Shown here: piece after piece, positions 7,109 to 15,928 of the stretch
Position numbering within the stretch: position 1 is the first letter of the stretch
How the letters are laid out: each line of letters starts with the position of its first letter
NCBI GenBank assembly: GCA_964492825.1
Contig: CAZBLP010000026.1
Coordinates: 1 to 29,482, forward strand
Source of the DNA: CAZBLP01 sp964492825
Lineage (GTDB): Bacteria > DYJV01
DNA: 29,482 bases
Reading direction: 5' to 3'
Program-made: the position numbers and the translations under genes
Notes under the pieces: generated by a model
What the model was told of the DNA's origin: nothing
The model's input: the letters and a program-made list of their open reading frames with translations, nothing else
Database searches by the model: none

Positions 7109-9004
7109 ATTCTCCAAAACAGTTTTGGCTAAACTTTCTGCATCAAGTCCTTCAAGCTTATATAAAACATCAGGTTTGGCAGATGTTGAATAATTTTTAA
7201 CACCAAGTTTAATTAGTTTGGTGGAGATTTTATGTTCAACGAGTTTATTGCTAATTTGAGTTCCAAGTCCAGTATTAACATTGTGGTCTTCAACTGTAAT
7301 GAGCAAACCTGTTGCTGCTGCTTCTTTCAGAGCGTCAATGTCAATTGCAACAGGAGTGGAAAAATTGTAAACATTTACAATAATACCTTGTTTTTTTAAA
7401 ATTTCATAAGCTTTTAACCCTTCATTAACAACACTGCCCATTACAATAATTGATGCTTTTTCTCCATGTCTTAACTTATCTGCTTTTCCATAAGTGAATT
7501 TGTAATTTTTACCAAAAAATTCATTGCCATTTTCATTTAAGATAGTATCAATTTTAGCTCTTCCCATACCTATAAAGAAATTTCCCTTTTCTTTCAGAGC
7601 AAACCGTACAGCTTTATCAGTCTGATTAGGGTCAGCAGGGATAATAATCTTAAAACCGTAAATATTTGAAAGAAGTCCTATATAATCTATATTTTGATGG
7701 GTTTTACCATCTTCACCAACATTGAGTCCAATATGAGTGCAAATTAATTTTAAATTTGTATGATTGATATCGTTAAGTCTCAACTGGTTGTAAACTTCAT
7801 CAACTCCGAAAATTCCGAAATCTGAGAAGATTGACAAAACAGGCATTGTGGAAATTGCACCTGCCATTGTGGCAGTATTGTGCTCTTGAATACCAGCTTC
7901 AAAAAATTCTTTTTCTCTAAGTTTGCCGAATGCAGCTGTTTTAACTGAGCCTGCAAGGTCACAATCAAAAACAGCAAATTTAACATTGGGATTTTTTTGG
8001 CTAATATCTACCAATACATTGCCGTAAGCTGATCTGTTGTCCACTTTTTTATCTTTGGTGTAAATTATTTCTCCTTCAGTATTTAAGTTAATGTCAGGAA
8101 TTTTAATTTCAAAATACTTTTTTAGTTGGGGATTAGCTCGCATATTTTTATATTTATTAAAATCATTTTCTATATTTAATTCTTTTAAAGCTCTATTTAA
8201 ATCATCTTCATTTATAGCTTGTCCATGGTATTTTTCTTTGTTTTCCATAAAGGAAACGCCTTTACCCATAACTGTATGAGCTAAAATCATAATTAGTTCG
8301 TTGCTATTTACTGCGTATTTGCAAGCATTAAAAATTTCTTTAAAATTGTGGCCGTTAACTTCTATTACTTTCCAACCGTCTGATTCATAATTTTCCTTAA
8401 TATTTTGAGGCATTACATTGTGAATATTTCCGGATATTTGTAACTGATTGTAATCAACTATTGCTGTTAAGTTTGTAAGATTATATTTTTTGGCAAATCT
8501 TCTTGCTTCAGTAATTTGACCTTTTTGTTGCTCACCGTCACCCATCACAACAAAAACATGCTTATCTATATCTAAAATTTTATTTCCAAGAGCAAATCCG
8601 CACCCTGCTGAAAGACCTTGACCAAGATTGCCTGTGGTCCATTCTACACCAGGGACATCTCTTTCAACATGTCCTTCAAAAATTGAATTTTCCAATCTAA
8701 AATATGAAATCGCTTCATCTATATTAAAAAAATCGAGTCTTCCAAGAGCTGAATAAACTCCTGGGGAAGTGTGCCCATGGCTAATAAGAATTCTATCTCT
8801 ATCCAAATTTTTAAAATTTTCAGGAGAAAAATCTGCAAAAGAGTAGAGAGTTAAATAAATATCAACAGAAGACATTGAACCGCCGGGATGACCGCATCCA
8901 GCAAGTGTAGTCATTTTCAATATATCTCCTCTGCAAATTTTAGCAAGTTTTTCTAAATTTTCAATGTCTTCAGATGTTATGTTATAATTAATAAAACTTT
9001 TCAT
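7103..9004 (-). CDS. tkt: Transketolase
   Basis: Thiamine-diphosphate enzyme moving two-carbon ketol units between sugar phosphates in the non-oxidative pentose phosphate pathway. At 633 aa it is a full-length, unsplit transketolase. Seen: GHPGGS (38-43), SHGHTSPGVYSAL, TTGNLGQGLS, the ThDP motif GDGE (155-158) closed by N186, and the second-half motif GIQEHNTATMAG that carries the catalytic glutamate. The C-terminal third is the usual transketolase C-domain. Some choices (FEGHVERDVPGVEW) are closer to split archaeal-type subunits than to E. coli TktA; a DXS or dihydroxyacetone synthase role is not supported. ATG start with GAGGAG nine bases upstream, inside the end of the LOG gene, so it is the last gene of the long haem block. 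Its 3' end overlaps the convergent kinase gene. Confidence 0.93.
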   Translation of the reverse strand: MKSFINYNITSEDIENLEKLAKICRGDILKMTTLAGCGHPGGSMSSVDIYLTLYSFADFSPENFKNLDRDRILISHGHTSPGVYSALGRLDFFNIDEAISYFRLENSIFEGHVERDVPGVEWTTGNLGQGLSAGCGFALGNKILDIDKHVFVVMGDGEQQKGQITEARRFAKKYNLTNLTAIVDYNQLQISGNIHNVMPQNIKENYESDGWKVIEVNGHNFKEIFNACKYAVNSNELIMILAHTVMGKGVSFMENKEKYHGQAINEDDLNRALKELNIENDFNKYKNMRANPQLKKYFEIKIPDINLNTEGEIIYTKDKKVDNRSAYGNVLVDISQKNPNVKFAVFDCDLAGSVKTAAFGKLREKEFFEAGIQEHNTATMAGAISTMPVLSIFSDFGIFGVDEVYNQLRLNDINHTNLKLICTHIGLNVGEDGKTHQNIDYIGLLSNIYGFKIIIPADPNQTDKAVRFALKEKGNFFIGMGRAKIDTILNENGNEFFGKNYKFTYGKADKLRHGEKASIIVMGSVVNEGLKAYEILKKQGIIVNVYNFSTPVAIDIDALKEAAATGLLITVEDHNVNTGLGTQISNKLVEHKISTKLIKLGVKNYSTSAKPDVLYKLEGLDAESLAKTVLENL

Positions 9005-9010
9005 AAAAAG

Positions 9011-9715
9011 TTACTCCTCTTCTTCAAAACATTTATTATTTTTTATACAATCTTTAACTTTATCAATTATTTCATAAGGATCATCAATAATTGAGAATAT
9101 ATCCAAATCATCTTTGTTAATAAAATTATTAAATAAAATAGTGTCTTTTATCCATTTAACAAATCCGCTCCAATATTCGCTGCCTACTAATATAATAGGG
9201 AATGGTTTAATCTTGTGAGTCTGAATTAATGTAATGGCTTCTGAAAATTCATCCAAAGTTCCAAAACCGCCTGGGAATATAACATAGGACCAGCCATATT
9301 TTAACAGCATTAATTTTCTTACAAAAAAATATCTGAAATTAATGGTTAAATTAGTATATGGGTTAGGTTTTTGCTCCAATGGAAGTTCAATATTTAATCC
9401 TACTGAAACTCCTCCATTTTCATGTGCGCCCCTGTTTGCAGCTTCCATAATCCCAGGTCCGCCACCTGTAATTACAGGAATCTCGTTTTCCGCAAATAAT
9501 TTACCTAAAAATTTTGCTTTTTGATAATATACATCATCTTCCTTCACTCTTGCAGAACCGAAAATAGTAACAGCCCTGTCAAGTTTTGAAAGGTCATCAA
9601 ATCCTTCTACAAGCTCTGACATTATTCTGAATATTCGCCAGGTGTCATTAATTTTAATATTGTCAATAAGGTATTGTTCTTGATTTAAAAATTTTATTTC
9701 TTTTGATTTTGACAT
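9011..9715 (-). CDS. LOG-family nucleotide phosphoribohydrolase
   Basis: Member of the LOG (Lonely Guy/YgdH) family, often misnamed lysine decarboxylase. Characterised members hydrolyse nucleoside 5'-monophosphates or cytokinin ribotides to base and ribose-5-phosphate. The 234-aa protein has a Rossmann-like start VTIFGSARV (49-57), the signature GGGPGIMEAANRGA (84-97) and PGGFGTLDE (148-156), the two family hallmarks. The ~45 residues before the fold and an acidic tail are longer than in the minimal ~190-aa LOG proteins, closer to the YgdH-like type. It lies 11 bp after cobA-hemD and 6 bp before tkt; the released ribose-5-phosphate is a transketolase substrate, which may explain the pairing (inference). 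Start ATG with AAGGA seven bases upstream. Confidence 0.9.
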   Translation of the reverse strand: MSKSKEIKFLNQEQYLIDNIKINDTWRIFRIMSELVEGFDDLSKLDRAVTIFGSARVKEDDVYYQKAKFLGKLFAENEIPVITGGGPGIMEAANRGAHENGGVSVGLNIELPLEQKPNPYTNLTINFRYFFVRKLMLLKYGWSYVIFPGGFGTLDEFSEAITLIQTHKIKPFPIILVGSEYWSGFVKWIKDTILFNNFINKDDLDIFSIIDDPYEIIDKVKDCIKNNKCFEEEE

Positions 9716-9726
9716 AAGTTAATCCT

Positions 9727-11268
9727 TTAATTTCTTAGAGTTTTTCTATTATTTAAATTATCTTCAATTATTTTTTCAACAAGCCCTTCTATTGTAAATT
9801 TATCAGCTTCTATTTGAGGTTTTAATCCATATTCTTTTATTGTTTGGGAAGTAATAGGACCAATGCTTGCCAATTTAACTTTCTTTAACAGAGCTTTTAT
9901 ATGCTTATCTTTGAACATTTCCATAAAATTTTTAACTGTAGAGGAACTTGTAAATGTAATGTAGTCGATACTATGTTTTTCCAAATAGTCCAATACCTCT
10001 TTTTTATTAATGTCAGGCATAACCGTCTTATATACAGTAACAATATCAATAATACCGCCTTTTTCCTTAATTTTTTCAGGTAAAACCTCTCTTGCTACTT
10101 TTGCTCTTGGAAGCAAAAACCTTTTACCTTTAATCCCTTCTTTTTCAAGAGATTTAACAACATACTCAGCTTGATATTTTTCAGGTATTACATCAGGATA
10201 AATTCCAAATTCTTTAAAAGTTTCAGCTGTTTTAGGTCCAATTGCACATACTTTTATACCAAATAGTTGTCTAACATCTTTTTTATGATAATATAATCTT
10301 TTGAAAAAAAGTTTGACGCCATTAACACTTGTAAATATAACCCAGTTGTAATCTCTTAAATTTTTAATTGCATTATCAAGCTCTGTAAAATCATCTGGTT
10401 CTACAATCTCAATTGTAGGAAATTCTATTACATTAGCTCCAAAAGCTGAAAGTTGAGCAACAAGACTGCTTGCCTGCTCCCTTGCTCTGGTAATAATTAT
10501 ATTTTTACCAAAAAGAGGTTTTTTATCAAACCATCTTAATGTTTCCCTTAAATTAACAACTTCTCCAACAACAATTATTGCAGGAGCAGTTAAACGAGCT
10601 TCCTCTACTTTTTTAACAATATTTTCAAGAGTACCAACAACTGTTTTCTGTATAGGCATTGTACCCCATCTTATTAGTGCAATGGGTGTATTAGAGGGTC
10701 TCCCATTTTCAATTAAATTTTTTACTATATTGGGGAGATTTTTAACACCCATGTAAAATACTATGGTTCCTATACCTGTGGCTATTTTGTCCCAATGTAT
10801 TTTGGAATATTGGCTATCATCTCTTTCATGGCCAGTGACAAAAGCAACTGTTGATGTAAAATCTCTGTGAGTAAGAGGAATTCCTGCATATGCAGATGCT
10901 GCTACAGCAGCTGTAATGCCAGGTACAATTTCAAATTCTACCCCAGCTTTCACTAATTCTTCTGCTTCTTCTCCACCTCTGCCGAAAATATAAGGATCAC
11001 CGCCTTTAAGTCTTGTGACAATGTTGCCTTCCAAAGCTTTTTTTACAATTAATTTATTAATATCAGGCTGTTTTAATGTATGACAGCTACCTTTTTTTCC
11101 AACATAGATTTTCTCAGAATCTGTTTTTGCATAATTTAAAAATTTTTTATTTGCTAAGAAATCGTATATAATAACATCAGCCTGTTTAATGGCATCTATC
11201 CCTTTTAATGATATTAAATCCTCAGACCCGGGGCCTGCTCCAACTAAAAAAACTTTACCTTTACTCAT
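9727..11268 (-). CDS. cobA-hemD: Uroporphyrinogen-III C-methyltransferase / uroporphyrinogen-III synthase fusion
   Basis: Bifunctional tetrapyrrole enzyme of 513 aa. Residues 1 to ~240 are the SAM-dependent methyltransferase (SUMT) that makes precorrin-2: VGAGPG (9-14), RLKGGDPYIFGRGGEE (86-101) and PGITA (116-120). From about 251 the HemD domain begins (ITRAREQASSLVAQL) and runs to the ITFTSSSTVKNF segment near the end; it cyclises hydroxymethylbilane to uroporphyrinogen III. The same fusion is known from several low-GC and delta-type lineages. It directly follows hemC, which supplies its substrate, with an 11-bp gap. Together with the Met8-like gene upstream it covers the branch to sirohydrochlorin and sirohaem, while uroporphyrinogen III also leads to haem. 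ATG start preceded by AAGGA. Confidence 0.95.
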   Translation of the reverse strand: MSKGKVFLVGAGPGSEDLISLKGIDAIKQADVIIYDFLANKKFLNYAKTDSEKIYVGKKGSCHTLKQPDINKLIVKKALEGNIVTRLKGGDPYIFGRGGEEAEELVKAGVEFEIVPGITAAVAASAYAGIPLTHRDFTSTVAFVTGHERDDSQYSKIHWDKIATGIGTIVFYMGVKNLPNIVKNLIENGRPSNTPIALIRWGTMPIQKTVVGTLENIVKKVEEARLTAPAIIVVGEVVNLRETLRWFDKKPLFGKNIIITRAREQASSLVAQLSAFGANVIEFPTIEIVEPDDFTELDNAIKNLRDYNWVIFTSVNGVKLFFKRLYYHKKDVRQLFGIKVCAIGPKTAETFKEFGIYPDVIPEKYQAEYVVKSLEKEGIKGKRFLLPRAKVAREVLPEKIKEKGGIIDIVTVYKTVMPDINKKEVLDYLEKHSIDYITFTSSSTVKNFMEMFKDKHIKALLKKVKLASIGPITSQTIKEYGLKPQIEADKFTIEGLVEKIIEDNLNNRKTLRN

Positions 11269-11279
11269 ATATTTTCCTT

Positions 11280-12215
11280 TTATTTTTGATTTTCACAATA
11301 AACTTGCTCTAAGATTTTATTGCCGCCTGCATTTAAAATATTTTCAGCAAGTGTAATTCCTATTAATTTATAATTCTTAATGTCACCGCTGATTTCTTTT
11401 TTAATAAATTTCTCACCGTTAATACTTGATACAAAACCCTTTAATTTTAAAATGTTTTTTTCAATTTTCCCATAACATCCTATTGGTACCTGGCAGCCAC
11501 CTTCAAGAATTTTTAAAAAAGCTCTCTCAGCCTTTACTTCAAAAAAAGTTGTTTCATGTTTTAAAAATGATACTATTTCAAATATTTCTTTGTCGTTTTC
11601 TCTAATCTCAATACCAAGAGCGCCTTGTCCAATAGCAGGAATCATAACGGTTTCATCAAGATACTGAGTAATTTTATTTTCAAACCCCATCCTTTTAAGA
11701 CCTGCTGCTGCAAGAATAATTGCGTCATATTCTCCATTATCAAGCTTTTTTAATCTTGTATCAACATTGCCGCGAAGGTCTTTTATTTTCAAATCTTTTC
11801 TTAAGTTCAGAATTTGAGACTTTCTTCTTAAACTACTTGTACCGACAATGCTGTTTGCAGGTAATTTGTCCAAAGTAAGACCATTTCTTGAAACAAGAGC
11901 ATCTCTATAATCTTCTCTTTTTGTGATAATCGGTAAATAAAGACCTTCAGGGAAAAAAGTGGGAACATCTTTCATACTGTGAACAGCAAGATCAACCTCT
12001 TTATTAAGTAGCGCTTCTTCTATTTCCTTTACAAAAAGTCCTTTTCCTCCTACCATTGCAAGGGGAACATCAAGAATCTTGTCTCCTTTGGTTTTTATTA
12101 CTTTTAGCTCTACGGCAATATTTTTGTGCTTTTTTTCAATTTCATTCTTTATGTAATTAGCCTGCCAAAGAGCTAATTTACTGCCTCGGGTGCCTATTTT
12201 AATAATTTTTTTCAA
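11280..12215 (-). CDS. hemC: Hydroxymethylbilane synthase (porphobilinogen deaminase)
   Basis: Polymerises four porphobilinogens into hydroxymethylbilane. The 311-aa protein has the N-terminal IGTRGSKLALWQA motif (7-19), AVHSMKDVPT (78-86) with catalytic D83, the basic loop SSLRRKSQIL, and LEGGCQVPIG, whose C241 should carry the dipyrromethane cofactor. The start is TTG at 12215: AGGAG lies seven bases upstream and the conserved KIIKIGTRGS follows immediately, leaving no room for another start. It sits 15 bp after hemA and 11 bp before cobA-hemD, the classic hemA-hemC-hemD order. hemB, needed to make its substrate, is not in the window. Confidence 0.96.
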   Translation of the reverse strand: MKKIIKIGTRGSKLALWQANYIKNEIEKKHKNIAVELKVIKTKGDKILDVPLAMVGGKGLFVKEIEEALLNKEVDLAVHSMKDVPTFFPEGLYLPIITKREDYRDALVSRNGLTLDKLPANSIVGTSSLRRKSQILNLRKDLKIKDLRGNVDTRLKKLDNGEYDAIILAAAGLKRMGFENKITQYLDETVMIPAIGQGALGIEIRENDKEIFEIVSFLKHETTFFEVKAERAFLKILEGGCQVPIGCYGKIEKNILKLKGFVSSINGEKFIKKEISGDIKNYKLIGITLAENILNAGGNKILEQVYCENQK

Positions 12216-12230
12216 ATTGTATCTCCTGTT

Positions 12231-13496
12231 CTAATTTTTCAGTTCAAATAATTTTTTTATTGCTTCTCCATAATAGCTGTTATTTGAGTTTTTTTTCAAA
12301 TTAACCATTGGTTTATGTAAAAACTTATTCATTATGGAATAAGTAAGGTATTCTATAGCCTCTTTCTCTTTATCGCCAATACCGTTTAATTTGGCAATGG
12401 TTTTTTCAGTTTCATTTTTTCTAATTGATTCAAAAGACTCTCTTAATTTTACAATAACAGGTACAATGTCAAGAGATTCAAGCCATTCCATGAATACATC
12501 AACTTCATGCATTATAATCATTTCTGCTTTTTCAGCTTCGTTTTCTCTTTCTTCTCTGTTTCTTTCCACAACGGTTTTAAGATCGTCAATATCGTAAAGA
12601 TAAACTCCGTCAATATTATTAATCGTAGGATCAATATCTCTTGGCACAGCAATATCAATCATAAAAATAGGTCTGTATTTTCTGATTTTAATAACTTTTT
12701 TAACATTATCATAATGCAGAATATAATGAGGTGCTCCTGTAGAGCTAATAAGAATATCAATTTTTTCCAAAAAAAGATTGATGTTTTCAAAGGCAATTGC
12801 TTTACCATTGAATTCTCTGGCAAGTGCTTCTGCTCTTTCAAAAGTACGATTTGCAACAAAAATCTCATTTGCACCATTTGAAAGGAGATGCCTTGCTGCA
12901 AGCTCGCACATTTCACCGGCACCTATAAGCATAATTTTTTTATTATTTAAAGAATCAAATATTTTTTTGGCAAGTTCAACTGCTGCAAAACTTATAGATA
13001 CAGCACTACTTGATATTTCAGTCTCTGTCCTTACTTTTTTGGCAACAAAAAAAGCTTTATGCAATAGTTTGTTTAAAATATTTTTAGTTGTTCTGACTTC
13101 TGTGGCAATTCTGTATGCATCTTTAAGCTGGCCTAATATTTGAGGCTCTCCGATTATCATTGAGTCAAGACTTGCTCCAACTCTAAAAATGTGCTTTGCT
13201 GCATCTCTGTTAAAATAAAAATAGAGATAATCCAAGAAATTTTTAATATCAATATTGTGAAATTCTGCAATAAAATTTAAAACATCGGACTTGACTTTAT
13301 TTTCTTTTGATTCTGTAACAACATATATTTCAACCCTGTTGCAGGTTGATAAAATAATGCATTCTTCAACACTTTCTTTAGAGTATAACTTTTCAAGAGC
13401 TCTTTTTAAAACATTCTCCTGAAAAGCAATTTTTTCTCTAATTTCAACAGGAGCAATTTTATGATTAAGTCCTACTATTAATATGTTTTTTTCCAT
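12231..13496 (-). CDS. hemA: Glutamyl-tRNA reductase
   Basis: First committed step of the C5 pathway: NADPH-dependent reduction of Glu-tRNA to glutamate-1-semialdehyde. At 421 aa it has the N-terminal catalytic domain with VGLNHKIAPVEIREK (8-22) and the active-site cysteine in LSTCNRVEIY (C52), then IGEPQILGQLKDAY (115-128). The NADPH-binding Rossmann domain follows (IGAGEM, 191-196), and then the long helix leading to the dimerisation domain. Start ATG with GAGG six bases upstream. It lies 12 bp after ccsA and starts the hemA-hemC-cobA/hemD series. The enzyme is commonly feedback-controlled by haem through its N-terminus in other bacteria; nothing here proves that. Confidence 0.96.
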   Translation of the reverse strand: MEKNILIVGLNHKIAPVEIREKIAFQENVLKRALEKLYSKESVEECIILSTCNRVEIYVVTESKENKVKSDVLNFIAEFHNIDIKNFLDYLYFYFNRDAAKHIFRVGASLDSMIIGEPQILGQLKDAYRIATEVRTTKNILNKLLHKAFFVAKKVRTETEISSSAVSISFAAVELAKKIFDSLNNKKIMLIGAGEMCELAARHLLSNGANEIFVANRTFERAEALAREFNGKAIAFENINLFLEKIDILISSTGAPHYILHYDNVKKVIKIRKYRPIFMIDIAVPRDIDPTINNIDGVYLYDIDDLKTVVERNREERENEAEKAEMIIMHEVDVFMEWLESLDIVPVIVKLRESFESIRKNETEKTIAKLNGIGDKEKEAIEYLTYSIMNKFLHKPMVNLKKNSNNSYYGEAIKKLFELKN

Positions 13497-13508
13497 TAAT
13501 ACCTCAAA

Positions 13509-14336
13509 TTACCTGACTGCGTAAGAGTGTAAGCCTGGGAGAAGAAGATTTACGCCTAAAAACGTAAATACAACAACAGCAAAGCCTATTATTGAAAAAA
13601 TAGCACCTTTTTTCCCTCTCCATCCTGTATTAAGCCTTCCGTGCAAAAGCGCAGCATATAAAAACCATGTAATTAATGACCAAGTTTCTTTGGGATCCCA
13701 ACTCCAATATGAGCCCCAGGCTGATGATGCCCATAATGAACCTGTTATTATACCAAGAGTAAGTAAAGGAAAACCTATTGTAAGGCATCTGTAATTTAAA
13801 GAGTCAAGAGATTCAAGAGAAGGTAATTTAAAGAAACTTTCAGACAGTTTTTTTTCTTTAACTTTTTTAAATTGTATAAGGTATAAAATACTTACAGCAA
13901 ATGAAATAGCAAAAATACCATTGCCGAGAAAAGCGAAAAACACATGAACAGGCAACCAGAAACTATTTAAAACAGGAGGTAGAGCAACAATGTTGTATGG
14001 AAGCAAGCATGAAATAATTACAAGGATTGAAATAATAATGGAAGAGAATATGGAGATACCTTTTACCTTGTACCTATAATCAATTATTATTTGAAAAAGT
14101 GCTATTATTAAAGCGAAAAAAGATAATGACTCAAACAAGGTGGTAACTGGAAAAAATTTGCAACTAATCCATCTTGAAAAAAAACTGATGCAGTGTATAA
14201 TGAAAGCTGTTATGAAAAATTTTCTTGAAATATTTAAATTTTTTTCTTTAAACCTTAAAAAGTATATAATAATCTGAAATGTTGAAATTAAATAACATAG
14301 TATTGCCAGATAAAATAGAATAATAGTTATATCCAT
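13509..14336 (-). CDS. ccsA: CcsA/ResC-type cytochrome c assembly protein
   Basis: Inner-membrane protein of the system II (Ccs) cytochrome c maturation pathway, handling haem for attachment to apocytochromes outside the membrane. The 275-aa sequence is almost entirely hydrophobic with about eight membrane spans. It carries the tryptophan-rich haem-handling motif WGSYWSWDPKE (207-217) and candidate haem-ligand histidines H131, H232 and H270. No ResB/CcsB partner is in this window. HemX proteins of some hemA operons are related and would be the alternative, but the full WWD motif favours CcsA. It lies 12 bp from both the Met8-like gene and hemA, linking haem supply to cytochrome assembly; the tetraheme cytochrome at 26323-26637 is a plausible client. 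Confidence 0.88.
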   Translation of the reverse strand: MDITIILFYLAILCYLISTFQIIIYFLRFKEKNLNISRKFFITAFIIHCISFFSRWISCKFFPVTTLFESLSFFALIIALFQIIIDYRYKVKGISIFSSIIISILVIISCLLPYNIVALPPVLNSFWLPVHVFFAFLGNGIFAISFAVSILYLIQFKKVKEKKLSESFFKLPSLESLDSLNYRCLTIGFPLLTLGIITGSLWASSAWGSYWSWDPKETWSLITWFLYAALLHGRLNTGWRGKKGAIFSIIGFAVVVFTFLGVNLLLPGLHSYAVR

Positions 14337-14348
14337 AATTGCGCCTGT

Positions 14349-14978
14349 TTAAATAGTGAAACCGAAAATATTTTTAATTTTTTCATTTATGGCTTTTTGG
14401 TCTTTGTTTTTTAAATCTTTTAAAATATCGGAATTAATAAATTTATAAAAAAGTTCCCTATTAATATCAGAGGTTCTATTTATAGTCAATTGCTTTTCTC
14501 TAATTTTACCCATTAGCTCCACAAGTTCCCCATATTCTTTATTAATACATTCATTGATTTTATGTTTTACTAATTTTGATATTGCAGGGCTTTTGCCGTC
14601 AGTAGAAATTGCTATTTTTAAACTACCGCGTTTTACAAGAGACGGAATAGTAAAATCACAAAGTTCAGGATGAGTGACAATATTAACAAGACAATTCAAA
14701 TTTTTAGCATCAGAGTAAATTTGCTCATTTAGATTCTTGTTATTAGTACAAATAAAAACCAGTGCGGAGTTTTCGAGATATTTTTTATCATAAGTATCGT
14801 TTATAAGGTTAAATTTATTTTTAATGTTCCAGAGATTCTGTGTAAAATCTTTACTGATTATTTTTATTGTAACATTGAATTCCAAAAGATTAAAAACTTT
14901 TCTTTCAGCTACTTTTCCACCGCCTATAACAATGCAACACCTATTATTCAAATTAAGATTAATTGGAAAATAGTTCAC
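14349..14978 (-). CDS. Precorrin-2 dehydrogenase / sirohydrochlorin ferrochelatase-like protein (Met8/CysG N-terminal family)
   Basis: Oxidises precorrin-2 to sirohydrochlorin with NAD+, and in bifunctional members also inserts iron to give sirohaem. The 209-aa sequence begins MNYFPINLNLNNRCCIVIGGG, with the NAD-binding GGGKVAERK motif at 19-27 and the family's TDGKSPAISK segment near 130-140. The start is GTG at 14978: GGAGG lies four bases upstream, the overlapping ATG is out of frame and stops at once, and the family N-terminus begins exactly here. Where CysG has the catalytic aspartate (NVVDAP), this protein reads NIVTHP, so T102 replaces the Asp; activity may be altered or the protein a dehydrogenase or chelatase variant. 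The cobA-hemD gene downstream provides the precorrin-2. Confidence 0.85.
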   Translation of the reverse strand: MNYFPINLNLNNRCCIVIGGGKVAERKVFNLLEFNVTIKIISKDFTQNLWNIKNKFNLINDTYDKKYLENSALVFICTNNKNLNEQIYSDAKNLNCLVNIVTHPELCDFTIPSLVKRGSLKIAISTDGKSPAISKLVKHKINECINKEYGELVELMGKIREKQLTINRTSDINRELFYKFINSDILKDLKNKDQKAINEKIKNIFGFTI

Positions 14979-15021
14979 ATTTCCTCCTATTTGCTATTCA
15001 ATTAATTTAAAAATAAATAAT

Positions 15022-15924
15022 TTACAATATTCTAAACTCAACTTTTTCTTTATAATCTTTTTTAACAAATTCTTTTATTTTTTCAAAGACTTTTTTATTT
15101 AATTTGTTCTGGTTGGATATTAATGCCGAAACAGGAGCAGGAAGATTTTTTGACACAACTAATTTGAATTTATTGTTATTTTTAAATAACTTTTCAAAAT
15201 TGTCACTGTCAGAGTGATTTCTGCCAATTATTATTAAATTATCCTCAATTTCAAAAACACGGCCATATTTAATTAATTCAAAATATATTTCATGAAAATT
15301 TTCCATATTATTTTCCAGAAAATTGTATAATGTTTTTAACTTATCACAATAAGTCGGCTCTGTAAGCAAACATCCTCCTGACGGAGTGGGAATAGGATTT
15401 ATTTTAAACTCCTCTGCCAACTCAAGTTGCTTTTTTCTGCCTCTGCCTTTGATTTCAAAAAAAATTTCATTATCTATTTTAGCAGAATGAAAATAAGAAA
15501 GAGGCCGTAAAATTTTTCCTTTTAAACCTGCATTTTTTTCTAAAAAATTAATAGTATCTTTTTTTTGAGAAAATGGTCTTTGGCCTATTACTTCCCCTGT
15601 TGCAATAAACTCAAAACCCTTTAGCTCCATTATTTTTTTGGCTTTTTTATAAAAAAGCAGTTTGCAGTCAAGGCAAGGATTTAGGTTTTTTCCAAATCCC
15701 TGGACAGGATTAATCAAGATTTTTTTATACTCATTCCATATATCAATTAAATGAATATCAATATTGTAGTTTTTTTTGTAAAATTCTAAGTATTTATTTT
15801 TATTATTAATATGTAAAAATGGTGTGTAGAATTGTATGGCTATAAAATCGAATCCTTTTTCTTCAAGAATTTTATAGCACAAAATACTATCTAAACCACC
15901 TGAAAAGAGCAATAAGATTTTCAT
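15022..15924 (-). CDS. ThiI/MnmA-like PP-loop thiolase with C-terminal NFACT-R-like RNA-binding domain
   Basis: Likely ATP-dependent tRNA thiolation enzyme; homologues are annotated as tRNA 4-thiouridine or MnmA-like synthases. Using the ATG at 15924 (300 aa): PP-loop SGGLDS (8-13), a NPCLDC motif with C84 and C87, TGEVIGQRPFSQ (109-120), RPLS (140-143) and GGCLL with C185. These cysteines suit persulfide or Fe-S chemistry. The last ~100 residues (RVFEIEDNLIIIGRNHSDSD, then LPAPVSALIS) resemble the NFACT-R-type RNA-binding domain seen in this family. The ATG at 15924 is preferred over an in-frame ATG at 15939 because family members begin directly at M-K-x-L-x-L-F-S-G-G. Neither has a Shine-Dalgarno, so coupling to the giant secreted protein, whose TAG ends five bases upstream, is likely. 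The exact tRNA position modified is unknown. Confidence 0.78.
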   Translation of the reverse strand: MKILLLFSGGLDSILCYKILEEKGFDFIAIQFYTPFLHINNKNKYLEFYKKNYNIDIHLIDIWNEYKKILINPVQGFGKNLNPCLDCKLLFYKKAKKIMELKGFEFIATGEVIGQRPFSQKKDTINFLEKNAGLKGKILRPLSYFHSAKIDNEIFFEIKGRGRKKQLELAEEFKINPIPTPSGGCLLTEPTYCDKLKTLYNFLENNMENFHEIYFELIKYGRVFEIEDNLIIIGRNHSDSDNFEKLFKNNNKFKLVVSKNLPAPVSALISNQNKLNKKVFEKIKEFVKKDYKEKVEFRIL

Positions 15925-15928
15925 GAAA

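Noticed and set aside
12507..13143. Overlapping plus-strand open frames of 121-124 codons within hemA
   Set aside because: Antisense to a fully conserved hemA. Their products are His/Asn/Phe- or Ser/Ala-rich shadow translations, without a supported start.
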